Of a stretch of 64,000 bases of DNA, positions 1 to 8,433 are shown piece after piece (positions within the stretch are counted from its first letter, which is position 1; each line of letters starts with the position of its first letter). A program made the position numbers and the translations under genes. The notes under the pieces were generated by a model, which searched no databases, was not told the DNA's origin, and worked only from the letters and a program-made list of their open reading frames with translations. Source of the stretch: Saprospiraceae bacterium (GTDB lineage Bacteria; Bacteroidota; Bacteroidia; Chitinophagales; Saprospiraceae); NCBI GenBank assembly GCA_016716185.1, contig JADJWV010000002.1, positions 1,278,501 to 1,342,500 on the forward strand, read 5' to 3'.

Positions 1-753
1 CTTGAGGATGTAAATATTGAATTAAAAAACGTTGCGAAGAAGTATGCGGATCTTTTAACCGAGGGTGATCTGGCAGGACTTCCTGTGCCAGTGCAGAATT
101 ATTTGCGTTATACACAATGTCTGGGTAAACCTAAAGTCCAAAATTTTAAAGTTTTGTTTTCGGGGCAGATCCGGAAAAACGAAGCATCGGACTGGATGTT
201 TTTGCATACAAGCCAATACAATACGTTAGAACATGCATCGCGTTTATTTTATATGAATGCAGTCATGAAGCAATTACCGGTGGCGGGATACCACAGATAC
301 AAAGATCGAAAGGCATTTATGGATATTCGGTTGTTGTCGATGTTTCGTGTTCAATATTTAGATGGTAATGAAATGGATCTCGCAGAAACCGTCACTTTTT
401 TTAACGATATGTGTGTCCTGGCACCGGCTTCACTGATTGACAAAAGAATAAGGTGGCTGACAACAGATGGAAATCGCGTGAATGCCAGATTCACAAACGG
501 GGATTTGTCTGTAACAGCATGGTTGTATTTCAATGATGAGGGTCAGCTTGTTAATTTCAGTTCGGAAGACAGGTATAATGCCGATGCCGGTAAAAAAATG
601 CCTTGGTCTACACCTTTGTACGAATATAGAGATTATCATGGATACAACCTTGCATCAAAGGCCGAGGCCATTTATCATTACGCTGAAGGACCTGTCGTTT
701 ATGGTAACTTTACACTTGTAGATGTAAATTACAATGTTGAAAAAGCGGAGTAA
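1..753 (+). CDS. DUF6544 family protein (5' end outside window)
   Basis: The frame is open from base 1 and reads through to the stop at 753, so the start lies upstream of the window; a GTG at 85 is in frame but cuts into the conserved block and is unlikely to be the real start. The residues LPVPVQNYLRYT followed by G-KP and a WM-F segment are the hallmark of DUF6544 proteins, which often carry N-terminal membrane segments not visible here. The family has no established biochemical function. The remaining part looks like a soluble beta-rich domain with Y/W-rich strands. The next gene starts 22 bases after the stop, so the two may be co-transcribed. Family assignment is by recognised motif only. 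Confidence 0.7.
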   Translation, partial: LEDVNIELKNVAKKYADLLTEGDLAGLPVPVQNYLRYTQCLGKPKVQNFKVLFSGQIRKNEASDWMFLHTSQYNTLEHASRLFYMNAVMKQLPVAGYHRYKDRKAFMDIRLLSMFRVQYLDGNEMDLAETVTFFNDMCVLAPASLIDKRIRWLTTDGNRVNARFTNGDLSVTAWLYFNDEGQLVNFSSEDRYNADAGKKMPWSTPLYEYRDYHGYNLASKAEAIYHYAEGPVVYGNFTLVDVNYNVEKAE

Positions 754-775
754 TCGTTTTTTAAAAAATTTTAAT

Positions 776-1318
776 ATGAACATAAAAATGAAAGTCTGTA
801 AGTTTCAAGTTCCACTTGTTTTATTTATGTTATGGATGTGGACATCATGTAAGATGGATGCCCCCGCGAATTTATCTGAAGATGAGCATAAAATATCAGG
901 AATGCTCGATCAATGGCATGATGCAGCAGCAAAAGCTGATTTTAATGCATATTTTGGTTTTCTTGCGGAGGAGTCGGTATTTATTGGCACGGATGCAACT
1001 GAGAATTGGAATAAAAAAGAGTTCATGGAATTTGCAAAACCCTATTTTGATCGGGGAAAGGCCTGGAGCTTTAAAGCACTTGAAAGAAATATTTATATTT
1101 CTTCATCTTGTGGTTTAGCCTGGTTTGACGAACTGCTCGATACACAAATGAAGATTTGCCGGGGATCCGGAGTTGTTGAAAAAACAGGGGAGGAATGGAA
1201 AATCAGGCATTACGTACTTTCGATGACGATTCCGAATGAATTAGTGGATTCGGTGGTCAGCGTGAAAGCAACCATTGAAGATTCCTTAATGCTAAAAATC
1301 AAACAAGATCCCAATTGA
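776..1318 (+). CDS. NTF2/SnoaL-like lipoprotein
   Basis: A protein of about 180 residues. The ATG at 776 is preferred over one at 734 because the latter overlaps the preceding gene and puts a charged stretch before the signal peptide. The N-terminus has a hydrophobic segment ending in a lipobox-like LWMWTSC, so it is probably a lipoprotein. The body (HDAAAKADFNAYFGFLAEES, then W--KEF--FAKPYFDRGKAW, ending in EEWKIRHYVLS) has the pattern of the SnoaL_3/DUF4440 nuclear-transport-factor-2 fold: a small cone-shaped domain used for ligand binding or as an accessory domain. No catalytic assignment is possible. It may be co-transcribed with the DUF6544 gene before it. Confidence 0.65.
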   Translation: MNIKMKVCKFQVPLVLFMLWMWTSCKMDAPANLSEDEHKISGMLDQWHDAAAKADFNAYFGFLAEESVFIGTDATENWNKKEFMEFAKPYFDRGKAWSFKALERNIYISSSCGLAWFDELLDTQMKICRGSGVVEKTGEEWKIRHYVLSMTIPNELVDSVVSVKATIEDSLMLKIKQDPN

Positions 1319-1384
1319 GATTGGATAACAAGCGTTGTAACCCAAAGAACAGTGAGATGTATTATGGATATTCATTAAGGTATG

Positions 1385-1870
1385 TTACATCATAAATACT
1401 AATAACATAATAAGTACGAAGACCCATAACAACAATACTGACCAAAACAATACAGTCGGTGAAACGCGGTTGGATTGAGCTCCTAAATTTCTGACCAAAA
1501 CAGCCAATGGCCAACCAAAGGGAAGAGTAAAGGATACAACCAGTGCAGCCGGCCAGAGATCTTCACCTGCCAATTTATCAGCGGGGAGTATTCCAAAAAG
1601 ATGCAGGAGTTCTATAAGGAGTCCACCAGGCAGTCCCATAAGTGGAAAAATACTCAGCACGGTAATGACCAAGGTCCATATGCCAGTTCTCATGAGTTGT
1701 ATAGATTCAGGCACCTTTGCATTCGAGCGCAAATCTTTTATTTGGAAGGTATAGTCGGGTTCCAGTCCATTCCTTTTTTGCTTCTTGTATTGTGCATAAG
1801 CAAGCAATGGAAAGAACAAATAGACAATAACTATAAGTAACCAGAACATAGGATTCGTTTTGATAACCAA
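1385..1870 (-). CDS. four-TM membrane protein of unknown function
   Basis: A 161-residue protein with hydrophobic segments at about residues 8-27, 62-85, 107-129 and 139-160, and a charged loop (KKQKRNGLEPDY) after the first. No family is recognised. It is convergent with the upstream lipoprotein gene and reads away from the T9SS gene downstream of it; nothing in the neighbourhood points to a function. It is considered real because the hydrophobic pattern is regular and the opposite frames are poor. Confidence 0.55.
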   Translation of the reverse strand: MVIKTNPMFWLLIVIVYLFFPLLAYAQYKKQKRNGLEPDYTFQIKDLRSNAKVPESIQLMRTGIWTLVITVLSIFPLMGLPGGLLIELLHLFGILPADKLAGEDLWPAALVVSFTLPFGWPLAVLVRNLGAQSNRVSPTVLFWSVLLLWVFVLIMLLVFMM

Positions 1871-1997
1871 CGAAGTTAATTATTTAAATTGAAATGGATA
1901 TGGAGTCCTAAAAGCTTTATGAATTAAGGGAAATTATTGTTGAGTTTAGAATTAAGGAATCATGACAAACATCCAAATTGACAATATCATTGAACTA

Positions 1998-2042
1998 TGT
2001 GACTCAAGTCACAAAGGAGAAGAAATCTAAAACATAACTTTG
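1998..2042 (+). promoter_or_regulatory. CRP/FNR-type palindrome plus Bacteroidota -7 box
   Basis: Positions 1998-2013 read TGTGACTCAAGTCACA, a perfect TGTGA-N6-TCACA palindrome as bound by CRP/FNR-family regulators. A TAACTTTG at 2035-2042 matches the Bacteroidota -7 element TAnnTTTG, and no TTTG -33 box is seen at the normal spacing. If transcription starts about 5 bases after the box, the palindrome is centred near -41.5, the class II activator position. The gene starts at 2061. Site match is seen directly; activation is inferred. Confidence 0.6.
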
Positions 2043-2060
2043 TTACATTAAAATCGGTTT

Positions 2061-3680
2061 ATGAATATTAAGAAGATGGGGCTATACTTTTTTATGCTGT
2101 TGATTTGGGGTAATGTGCAATCTCAGACTTCGCCTTTCAGCATTTCGATAGAGCCTTTTAAAATCCCCGGTCTGGGCGGCATTCAATCCTTTGCTTTTGG
2201 TCGGCACGATGGAAAATGGCTGATTGTGGGAGGGAGGTTGGATGGTCTTCATCAAAGACAGCCTTTTGCAAGTTTTGATTTGGCCGGACACAATAATCAA
2301 ATTTTTGTGATCGATCCGGTTGCGCGTCAGAAGTGGTCAGCTCCTTTGAGTTCTTTGACTGCTGGCATTCGTGAGCAATTGAAGTCGACCAACATGGAAT
2401 TCTATCAGCAGAATAATTTCCTGTATCTTATAGGAGGTTACGGATACAGTGAAACGCTTGGAGACCATACGACTTTTGAAAATCTTACCGCTATTGATGT
2501 TCCTTCCGTTATGAAAGCTATTATCGATGGACGCGATTTTACAAGCTTTATTCGCCAGATAAGGGATCCATTGTTTCAGGTAGCCGGCGGAAGATTGGAA
2601 AAAATAGAAGATGTTTATCATTTGGTAGGAGGTCAGAAATTTATAGGAAGATATAATCCCATGGGTCCTGCTCATGGTCCGGGATTTGAGCAAGAATATA
2701 CCAACCAGATCCGAAAATTTAAGTTAATGGATAACGGTACAACTATTACCATAGATCATTTACCGGGATTCACCGATGAACAGCAATTGCACCGAAGAGA
2801 TTACAATGTCGTGCCGCAGATATTGCCGGATGGCCAATTTGGTTTGACCGCCTTTTCAGGTGTATTTCAAAAGCAGGTTGATTTGCCCTTCCTGAATTGT
2901 GTAAACATTGATGCCACATCTTATGCTGTGAATGACAATTTTGTCCAGCACTATAACCATTACCATTGTGCAAATATTCCCATTTTTTCTGCATTCGGCA
3001 ATGAAATGCATACGATCTTTTTTGGAGGTATTGCGCAGTTCTATGACAGTTCGGGAATTTTAGTACAGGATAACAATGTACCATTTGTCAAAACAGTTGC
3101 CAGAGTAACACGGACGGCAGATGGTTCGATGGCAGAATATAAATTACCGGTCGAATTGCCGGGATTATTGGGTGCCGGAAGCGAATTTATTCCGCTTGAG
3201 AATTTACCCCGCTACGAAAATAGCGTTTTGAAATTGGATGATTTTCCAAACGGAGTGACACATTTGGGATATATCTTTGGCGGTATCAGCAGCGCTGCTG
3301 CAAATGTTTTTTGGATAAATGATGGTTCACAAAGCGTGGCAAGCAGCCAGTTAATTAAAGTTAATTTAATTAAAAATCAAAGCACTGCAACAGACGAATT
3401 AAACCGACACTCCAATGGAAGTTTACAACTTAGAGTGTACCCCAATCCAAACAACGGATTTCTGAATATGCATTTTCAGATTATTCAAAACACAGATATC
3501 CAAATTTCTCTATGGACCCTGGATGGTCGCAAACTGGATGAAGAAACAAAAATGAATGTAGGTAAGGGACAACACCACATTGAAAAGCGATTTCCCGATT
3601 TAATGAAACAACAGGCGATTTTATTAAAATTTGAGACGAGTTATGAAAGGGATACCAGAGTATTACTTGTTGGGGAGTGA
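2061..3680 (+). CDS. secreted kelch-like protein with T9SS type A sorting domain
   Basis: A 539-residue protein. A Sec signal peptide is visible (hydrophobic MGLYFFMLLIWG ending near VQSQ); an in-frame ATG at 2076 is an alternative start. The body contains repeated FGRHDGKWLIVGG, FLYLIGGYGY, VYHLVGG and GYIFGG segments, the G-G/Y pattern of kelch-type beta-propeller blades. The last ~80 residues begin LRVYPNPNNGFLNM, the type A T9SS sorting domain, so the protein is exported through the outer membrane and probably surface-attached. A CRP/FNR-type palindrome lies 48 bases upstream, so expression may respond to anaerobiosis or a cyclic nucleotide. The ligand or partner is unknown. Confidence 0.75.
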   Translation: MNIKKMGLYFFMLLIWGNVQSQTSPFSISIEPFKIPGLGGIQSFAFGRHDGKWLIVGGRLDGLHQRQPFASFDLAGHNNQIFVIDPVARQKWSAPLSSLTAGIREQLKSTNMEFYQQNNFLYLIGGYGYSETLGDHTTFENLTAIDVPSVMKAIIDGRDFTSFIRQIRDPLFQVAGGRLEKIEDVYHLVGGQKFIGRYNPMGPAHGPGFEQEYTNQIRKFKLMDNGTTITIDHLPGFTDEQQLHRRDYNVVPQILPDGQFGLTAFSGVFQKQVDLPFLNCVNIDATSYAVNDNFVQHYNHYHCANIPIFSAFGNEMHTIFFGGIAQFYDSSGILVQDNNVPFVKTVARVTRTADGSMAEYKLPVELPGLLGAGSEFIPLENLPRYENSVLKLDDFPNGVTHLGYIFGGISSAAANVFWINDGSQSVASSQLIKVNLIKNQSTATDELNRHSNGSLQLRVYPNPNNGFLNMHFQIIQNTDIQISLWTLDGRKLDEETKMNVGKGQHHIEKRFPDLMKQQAILLKFETSYERDTRVLLVGE

Positions 3681-3692
3681 AAAAGAGCTAAA

Positions 3693-3724
3693 CAATAAAA
3701 CGGTATTGTAGTTTCTTTTTTTTT
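3693..3724 (+). terminator. possible intrinsic terminator
   Basis: A short CAATA / TATTG stem with a six-base loop is followed 7 bases later by a run of nine T, just after the stop of the T9SS kelch-like gene. The stem is short, so this is only a plausible terminator. Confidence 0.35.
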
Positions 3725-3899
3725 GCTTTTAAATCAACCAAGTATAAAAATATAATTTGATTTAGCATCCAGCATTTTATCCCAATGGACTAAATGTTCA
3801 TCATCAGTTGTAGTCACTTTATCATTCACAAAGGGAAATTCGATTAGTGAAAGACTACACACAGGCTCCAATGATTTAAATTTGTAAATAAAAAAACAG

Positions 3900-4256
3900 A
3901 TGCTACATTACAAAGCGCTTTTTTTAAGTCCTATGATCCCGACCTACAATCTGGTTGGGACGGGCAGATTTTTTAAAGAAGTTCTTGGTTTTAAACCACA
4001 AATGGAGACTGATAAATATTCTATCTTTGAAAAGGATGAACGAACTGTTCATCTGTTACCGGCCGGTGAGGATATTGGACAAATGGAATTTTACCTGGAA
4101 GTGGATGATATCGATGCATTATGGCTTGAAATAGAAAGCCTGATCCAACACATGAAGCATAGAAAACCATTCAATCAGGAATACGGTATGCGGGAAATAC
4201 ATATCGAAGTGCCTTTTACAAAAACGCTCCTGTTTATTGGACAGTCAATCACTTGA
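3900..4256 (+). CDS. VOC/glyoxalase-like small protein
   Basis: A 118-residue protein whose segment MIPTYNLVGTGRFFKEVLGF is typical of the first beta-alpha unit of the vicinal oxygen chelate (glyoxalase/bleomycin resistance) fold, followed by a strand pair (HLLPAGED, MEFYLEVDDID) and a final strand ending LLFIGQSI. An ATG at 3933 (MIPTYN) would give a more usual start for the fold. Metal ligands cannot be assigned with confidence. The gene stands alone between a terminator-like site and a GCCT-rich repeat stretch. Confidence 0.6.
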   Translation: MLHYKALFLSPMIPTYNLVGTGRFFKEVLGFKPQMETDKYSIFEKDERTVHLLPAGEDIGQMEFYLEVDDIDALWLEIESLIQHMKHRKPFNQEYGMREIHIEVPFTKTLLFIGQSIT

Positions 4257-4307
4257 TGGATTATTTTTTTCGATATTTCGAAGTTGCACTTTTTTTACTG
4301 CTTCTCA

Positions 4308-4373
4308 CCTTAAGCCTTACGCCTTAAGCCTTAGGCCTTGAGACTTGAGCCTTCCGCCATTAGCCTTAAACCT
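4308..4373. repeat. GCCTTA-type degenerate short repeat array
   Basis: Between the VOC gene and the next membrane protein, the core GCCTTA recurs about eight times at 8-10 base steps (CCTTAAGCCTTACGCCTTAA and onward). It belongs with the GCCT-rich arrays near 7.1, 10.2 and 12.7 kb. No coding or RNA feature is seen here. Confidence 0.6.
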
Positions 4374-4425
4374 CTAATCTCCCTTTCTCCCAATTCTAAT
4401 TATCTTTAATGCAAATTTCCTAATC

Positions 4426-4839
4426 ATGAATCCAATACTAAAAAACATTCTTGCAGTTGTAGCTGGTCTCATCGTAGGCAGCATTGTCAATATGGGAATC
4501 ATTATGATGAGTGCCTCTGTGATCCCCCCACCGGAAGGGGCTGATGTTACCACCATGGAAGGCCTGAAAGCTTCAATGTCTTTATTTCAGCCCAAACATT
4601 TTATCATGCCTTTTTTAGCTCATGCATTGGGAACCCTCGTGGGAGCTTTCATATCCGCCAAGATTGCAGCTAACAAGCCATTTGTAATGGCGATGGTGGT
4701 CGGCGTATTTTTTCTTGCCGGCGGAATAACCAATGTCATTCAATTGCCTTCTCCGGTTTGGTTTACGATCCTGGATCTGGTGGGTGCATATTTACCAATG
4801 GCTTTTATCGGATTTAAATTGTCCGGCAGATCATCCTGA
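4426..4839 (+). CDS. small four-TM membrane protein
   Basis: A 137-residue protein with hydrophobic segments at about 8-30, 58-80, 88-107 and 112-132, rich in Gly and Ala (VVAGLIVGSIVNMGIIMM; HALGTLVGAFISAKIAA). A short proline-rich loop (PPPEGADVTTMEG) follows the first segment. The pattern is common in uncharacterised Bacteroidota membrane proteins, but no function is known. It is a single gene, with its own upstream spacer carrying a GCCTTA array. Confidence 0.6.
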   Translation: MNPILKNILAVVAGLIVGSIVNMGIIMMSASVIPPPEGADVTTMEGLKASMSLFQPKHFIMPFLAHALGTLVGAFISAKIAANKPFVMAMVVGVFFLAGGITNVIQLPSPVWFTILDLVGAYLPMAFIGFKLSGRSS

Positions 4840-5021
4840 TAGATCTGAATATTCGGTAAAAATTCGGTTAAAAATTCTTTCATTGGAGGCGGCACATTTT
4901 TGAAACGATGGGTTCGCGGTTTGTGAATTTATCTTTAAGTAATTCGAGGCGAATTAAAGCCTGAAGATCACAAGGGCACTTCTTTGCTGTAAATGAACTT
5001 AATGATTAAAAAGAAACTTGG

Positions 5022-5924
5022 ATGAAGAGAATATTAAAAATACACGAAAACGAATTTATACGGCGAACCATCCTTCACAGACAGATCAAAGACGTATTGT
5101 TTATTTCCCTGGGAGTGTTTATGGCTGGTATCGGACTGAAATGCTTTTTACTGCCCAGCCATTTTCTCGATGGTGGTGCAATGGGTGTTTCTCTGTTGTT
5201 GAACATACAGACCGGAATTGGACTGTCCTTTCTCATCATATTGGTTAATCTTCCGTTTATTATTTTAGGTACAAGACAAATCTCGCTTCAATTTGGTATT
5301 AAAAGCAGCCTGGCCATCATTGCTTTGGCAATGCTTGTTTATTTTGTCGAATTTCCGGTCGTTACTGTCGACAAACTGCTGATCGCAGTTTTCGGTGGAT
5401 TTTTTTTAGGTGCGGGCATAGGATTGTCAATCCGGGGAGGATCTGTAATCGATGGTACTGAAGTACTTGCAATAGCTGTTAGCAGGCGCTCGAGTTTGAC
5501 CGTTGGTGATTTTATTGCAGTGTTCAATATTGTTTTATTTGCTGTGGCTGCTTTAATTGTAAATATCGAAACCGCTATGTATTCGATGCTCACTTATCTG
5601 GCTGCATCCAAAACGGTTGATTTTATCATCAATGGTATTGAAGAATATATTGGAATCATGATTGTGTCTGAGGCATCCGAAGATATCAAACAAACCATTG
5701 CCGATAAAATTGGCCGCGGATTTACGGTATTTAAATCGGAAGGCGGACATGGAAAAAAAGGAACTTCGCTGGAAGATAAAAATGTACTTTTTTGTGTAGT
5801 CACGCGACTTGAAGTGACCCGGGTGCTGCTCGAAATCGATAAAATAGATCCCGATGCATTTGTGATTCAATACCCAATCAAAGATACCCGTGGCGGCATG
5901 ATCAAGAAACGACCATTGCATTGA
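5022..5924 (+). CDS. YitT family membrane protein
   Basis: A 300-residue protein. Residues ~25-190 hold five hydrophobic segments with the conserved features of the YitT_membrane domain: FLLPSHFLDGGAMGVSLLLN, GIGLSIRGGSVIDGTEVLA, and KTVDFIINGIEEYIGIMIVS at the end of the membrane part. The C-terminal ~80 residues (DKIGRGFTVFKSEGGHGKKG, then FCVVTRLEVTRVLLEIDKID and DAFVIQ) form the DUF2179 domain, which resembles PII-like regulatory folds. The length is normal for the family. Transport function is suspected in the literature but substrates are not established. The gene stands alone and its 3' end faces the dioxygenase gene. Confidence 0.9.
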   Translation: MKRILKIHENEFIRRTILHRQIKDVLFISLGVFMAGIGLKCFLLPSHFLDGGAMGVSLLLNIQTGIGLSFLIILVNLPFIILGTRQISLQFGIKSSLAIIALAMLVYFVEFPVVTVDKLLIAVFGGFFLGAGIGLSIRGGSVIDGTEVLAIAVSRRSSLTVGDFIAVFNIVLFAVAALIVNIETAMYSMLTYLAASKTVDFIINGIEEYIGIMIVSEASEDIKQTIADKIGRGFTVFKSEGGHGKKGTSLEDKNVLFCVVTRLEVTRVLLEIDKIDPDAFVIQYPIKDTRGGMIKKRPLH

Positions 5925-5974
5925 TTGGATTCACTGAAACCCCTTTTACCCTTTTCCTCTTTCAAGCGTTTTCC

Positions 5975-6859
5975 TTAACCTACCCGAATAGAAGTCATCG
6001 TCAACGATCCACCAACAGCTTTGTCATTGAAGAGTTGGAGTTTTTCATTTTTGTTTTGTAAACCCAGGGTATAAAGTAAGGGCAAATAATGTTCTGCTGT
6101 AGGGATGGCAAGTTGAAAAGCTTTTCCCTGCTTCTGATAATCGATGAGTTTTTGATGGTCACCACTCAACAGATAATTTTTCATTTTTTCTTTGGCTTCC
6201 AATGCCCAGTCAAAGGCATAATCGATTTTATTCAACTTATCCCATGCAACCAATCCCAAATTGTGTACCATGTTGCCACTGCCAATGATTAAAATTCCTT
6301 TTTTGCGCAGCGCCTGTAACTCCCTTGCCAGTTCGTAATGAGCTTGCGGACTTTTTCTGAGGTCCAGACTCAATTGAATGACCGGAACATCCGCTTTAGG
6401 ATACAAATGTTTAATGACCGTCCATGCACCGTGATCGAGTCCCCATTGCTGATCCAATCCGATCTCGGTTTTTGTAACTAAGCTTTTAATTTCTTTGGCC
6501 AACGTGGGATTTCCAGCAGCCGGATATTGTTGTTCATAAAGTGCTTTCGGAAATCCACCGAAATCGTGAATGGTCCGTGGTTTGGCCATGGCTGTTACAA
6601 AACTTCCATCCGTTTCCCAATGCGCTGAAATACAAACAATGGCTTTGGGTTTGGGCAAAGTTTTGGCAATATTTCTGAAGCCTTGTACAAATTCATTTTC
6701 TTCAATGGCATTCATCGGACTTCCATGTCCTAAAAACAAGACAGGCATTTTCGGACCGCTATCCAGATCATCGACCAATTTTTCAAGAGCATTTAAAGGT
6801 AGGAGACTTGCAGTGACCGGGATCATGGCCAGACTTTGTAAAAACTCATTTCTTTTCAT
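5975..6859 (-). CDS. DODA-type extradiol aromatic ring-opening dioxygenase
   Basis: A 294-residue protein of the YgiD/LigB-like class III extradiol dioxygenases. The motifs seen are FLGHGSPMNAIE (metal-ligand His), CISAHWET (second His), HDFGGFP, LDHGAWTVIKHLYP and IIGSGNMVHNLG. These enzymes use Zn or Fe to open catechol rings such as DOPA. The N-terminus (KRNEFLQSLAMIPVTASLLP) is a hydrophobic leader of the kind seen in Bacteroidota homologues, suggesting a signal or Tat-like leader without a twin arginine. The substrate is unknown. It is convergent with the YitT gene; upstream lies about 590 bases of repeats. Confidence 0.88.
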   Translation of the reverse strand: MKRNEFLQSLAMIPVTASLLPLNALEKLVDDLDSGPKMPVLFLGHGSPMNAIEENEFVQGFRNIAKTLPKPKAIVCISAHWETDGSFVTAMAKPRTIHDFGGFPKALYEQQYPAAGNPTLAKEIKSLVTKTEIGLDQQWGLDHGAWTVIKHLYPKADVPVIQLSLDLRKSPQAHYELARELQALRKKGILIIGSGNMVHNLGLVAWDKLNKIDYAFDWALEAKEKMKNYLLSGDHQKLIDYQKQGKAFQLAIPTAEHYLPLLYTLGLQNKNEKLQLFNDKAVGGSLTMTSIRVG

Positions 6860-7129
6860 TCATTGCCAACAAATTCATCAAATATTAGTTTGCTGCCCTG
6901 GGCCATCTTAACATTTATTTTTTAACCTGAACGCAATTTCGCGTTTAGGATGCCCGCGTTAAAATCACAATCCTACATCGCATTCCAGAAGCAAAAGTTG
7001 GAACTAACAATTGTTAGATGATGCAAAAGTATCTGTTTAGGCTTCTTTCATTCCAGGATCTAAATTTGAATGAATGTTCTGATCAAATTGAGCAAAAGGC
7101 CTATAAGCCTCCATGCCTACAAGCCTCCA

Positions 7130-7187
7130 TCCCGATAAAATTGCATAATATTTTAGTAAAGAAATAATTCTTTATATTTTATCGGGA
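7130..7187. repeat. 58-bp palindromic repeat element, copy A
   Basis: Begins TCCCGATAAAAT and ends ATTTTATCGGGA, a perfect 12-base inverted repeat around an A/T-rich centre containing TTTAGTAAAGAAATAATTC. Nearly identical copies lie at 7217 and 12801, each preceded by CCTCCA and followed by CT. Confidence 0.85.
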
Positions 7188-7216
7188 CTAAAAGCCTCCA
7201 CGCCTCCAGCCCTCCA

Positions 7217-7274
7217 TCCCGATAAAATTGCATAATATTTTAGTAAAGAAATAATTCTCTATATTTTATCGGGA
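7217..7274. repeat. 58-bp palindromic repeat element, copy B
   Basis: Same element as at 7130, with one centre difference seen (TTCTCTATA instead of TTCTTTATA). The two copies are 29 bases apart with GCCTCCA units between them. Confidence 0.85.
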
Positions 7275-7389
7275 CTCCCAGCCTACACGCCTACATGCCT
7301 ACATGCCTCCACGCCTCCGCGCCTCCATGCCTCCATGCCTCCACGCCTAAATGTCAAAACCCCTAAATTTTTCTTCAAAAATTCCGTTG

Positions 7390-7445
7390 CTTATCGCTTC
7401 CAGCTTATCGCTTCCAGCTTATCGCTTCCAGCTTATCGCTTCCAG
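7390..7445. repeat. 14-bp tandem repeat, four perfect units
   Basis: CTTATCGCTTCCAG is repeated four times without change, ending 6 bases before the stop codon of the polyprenyl synthetase gene, i.e. in its 3' untranslated region. Confidence 0.9.
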
Positions 7446-7451
7446 CTTTCT

Positions 7452-8432
7452 CTACTTTTTTCGTTCCAGTATTTGTTGAATGAATTCACGGAGTTGTAAA
7501 CGCACCACATCGCTTACCTCCAATTCCTGTATCAATTTAAATGATTGGACTTTGTAATTTAAAAATCGTTCTCTCAATTTTTCGCGGACCGGATATTGCA
7601 TCAAATAACTTTCAACGATTTGAATTCTTTTCAACGGATCCTGTTCTTCCTGATAGGTATGGAGGAATGTCTTTTTTTCAATTGGATCCAGGTGTTCGGC
7701 CAATTCGAGGATCAATCCGGATTTTTTACCTCTTCTGATATCACCGGCATACACTTTTCCAAAAGCTGCGTTTTCAGAATAATAGTCCAGCCAATCGTCT
7801 TCCAGTTGAAAGCCGATGCCAGCCTGAATTCCGAGCTCATACAATGCATCCGCCAGATCGGCTCTCTGACTGATCAAAGCGGCCATTTTAAAACAAGCGG
7901 CCAGCAAGACAGCCGTTTTGAGGCGGATCATTTCGATGTATTCACTCAAATTCACAACTGACCTCGTCTCAAATTCCATGTCCATAGCTTGCCCTTCACA
8001 GACTTCCTTCGCCGTTTGCAATAAGAGATCGGTAAGGCCTCCAACGCCACTGATCTGTTCGGTGATGCGCAGAGAACGCATGGCATCGATAAGCATTACA
8101 TCTCCGGATAAAATGGCTGCATTCACACCGAATTTTTTATGTACGGTTGCCTGCGATCTTCTGAACTCCGAGGCATCCATGATATCGTCGTGCATCAAGG
8201 AGAAATTGTGAAACAGTTCGATGCCGTAAGCTGCATGCAGCGATGCATCTGCATTCCCGTTCAATAATTTGCTGACCAGCAGGAGAGCGATAGGCCGTAT
8301 TCTTTTTCCTCCCAGTGAAAGGATATAATCTATGGGTTTGTATAAACTGTCCGGGCCTGATTTGTCGGCAGACTCCTGAACAAATTTTTCAAACATCTTG
8401 AGTAACTCTTCGCCGGGGCTTACATTTGCCAT
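7452..8432 (-). CDS. polyprenyl (all-trans isoprenyl diphosphate) synthetase
   Basis: About 326 residues from the start MANVSPGEELL chosen here (8432); an upstream ATG at 8462 would run into the neighbouring gene's coding sequence and MFEKF at 8396 would be short. The motifs seen are YILSLGGKRIRP (substrate-binding GGKRIRP), HNFSLMHDDIMDASEFRR (first Asp-rich motif, DDxxD) and GIGFQLEDDWLDYYS (second DDxxD). The enzyme condenses isopentenyl diphosphate with allylic diphosphates, feeding quinone, hopanoid/carotenoid or undecaprenyl routes; chain length cannot be told. It is divergent from the amidohydrolase gene with a single base between the chosen starts. Confidence 0.93.
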   Translation of the reverse strand: MANVSPGEELLKMFEKFVQESADKSGPDSLYKPIDYILSLGGKRIRPIALLLVSKLLNGNADASLHAAYGIELFHNFSLMHDDIMDASEFRRSQATVHKKFGVNAAILSGDVMLIDAMRSLRITEQISGVGGLTDLLLQTAKEVCEGQAMDMEFETRSVVNLSEYIEMIRLKTAVLLAACFKMAALISQRADLADALYELGIQAGIGFQLEDDWLDYYSENAAFGKVYAGDIRRGKKSGLILELAEHLDPIEKKTFLHTYQEEQDPLKRIQIVESYLMQYPVREKLRERFLNYKVQSFKLIQELEVSDVVRLQLREFIQQILERKK

Positions 8433-8433
8433 A

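Larger units (their letters stand above)
7100..7354. repeat. GCCT-rich 8-bp-period array with two embedded 58-bp palindromes
   Basis: Most of the 590-base gap between the dioxygenase and polyprenyl synthetase genes is repeat. From 7278 to 7353 the sequence runs as nine consecutive 8-base units of the form CCTMMAYG (CCTACATG, CCTCCACG, CCTCCATG). The same unit flanks the two 58-bp palindromic elements at 7130 and 7217. No coding potential is apparent; 6860-7099 shows nothing recognisable. Confidence 0.75.

Noticed and set aside
7100..7354. CRISPR array
   Set aside because: Units are 8 bases without unique spacers of 25-40 bases and no cas genes are near.
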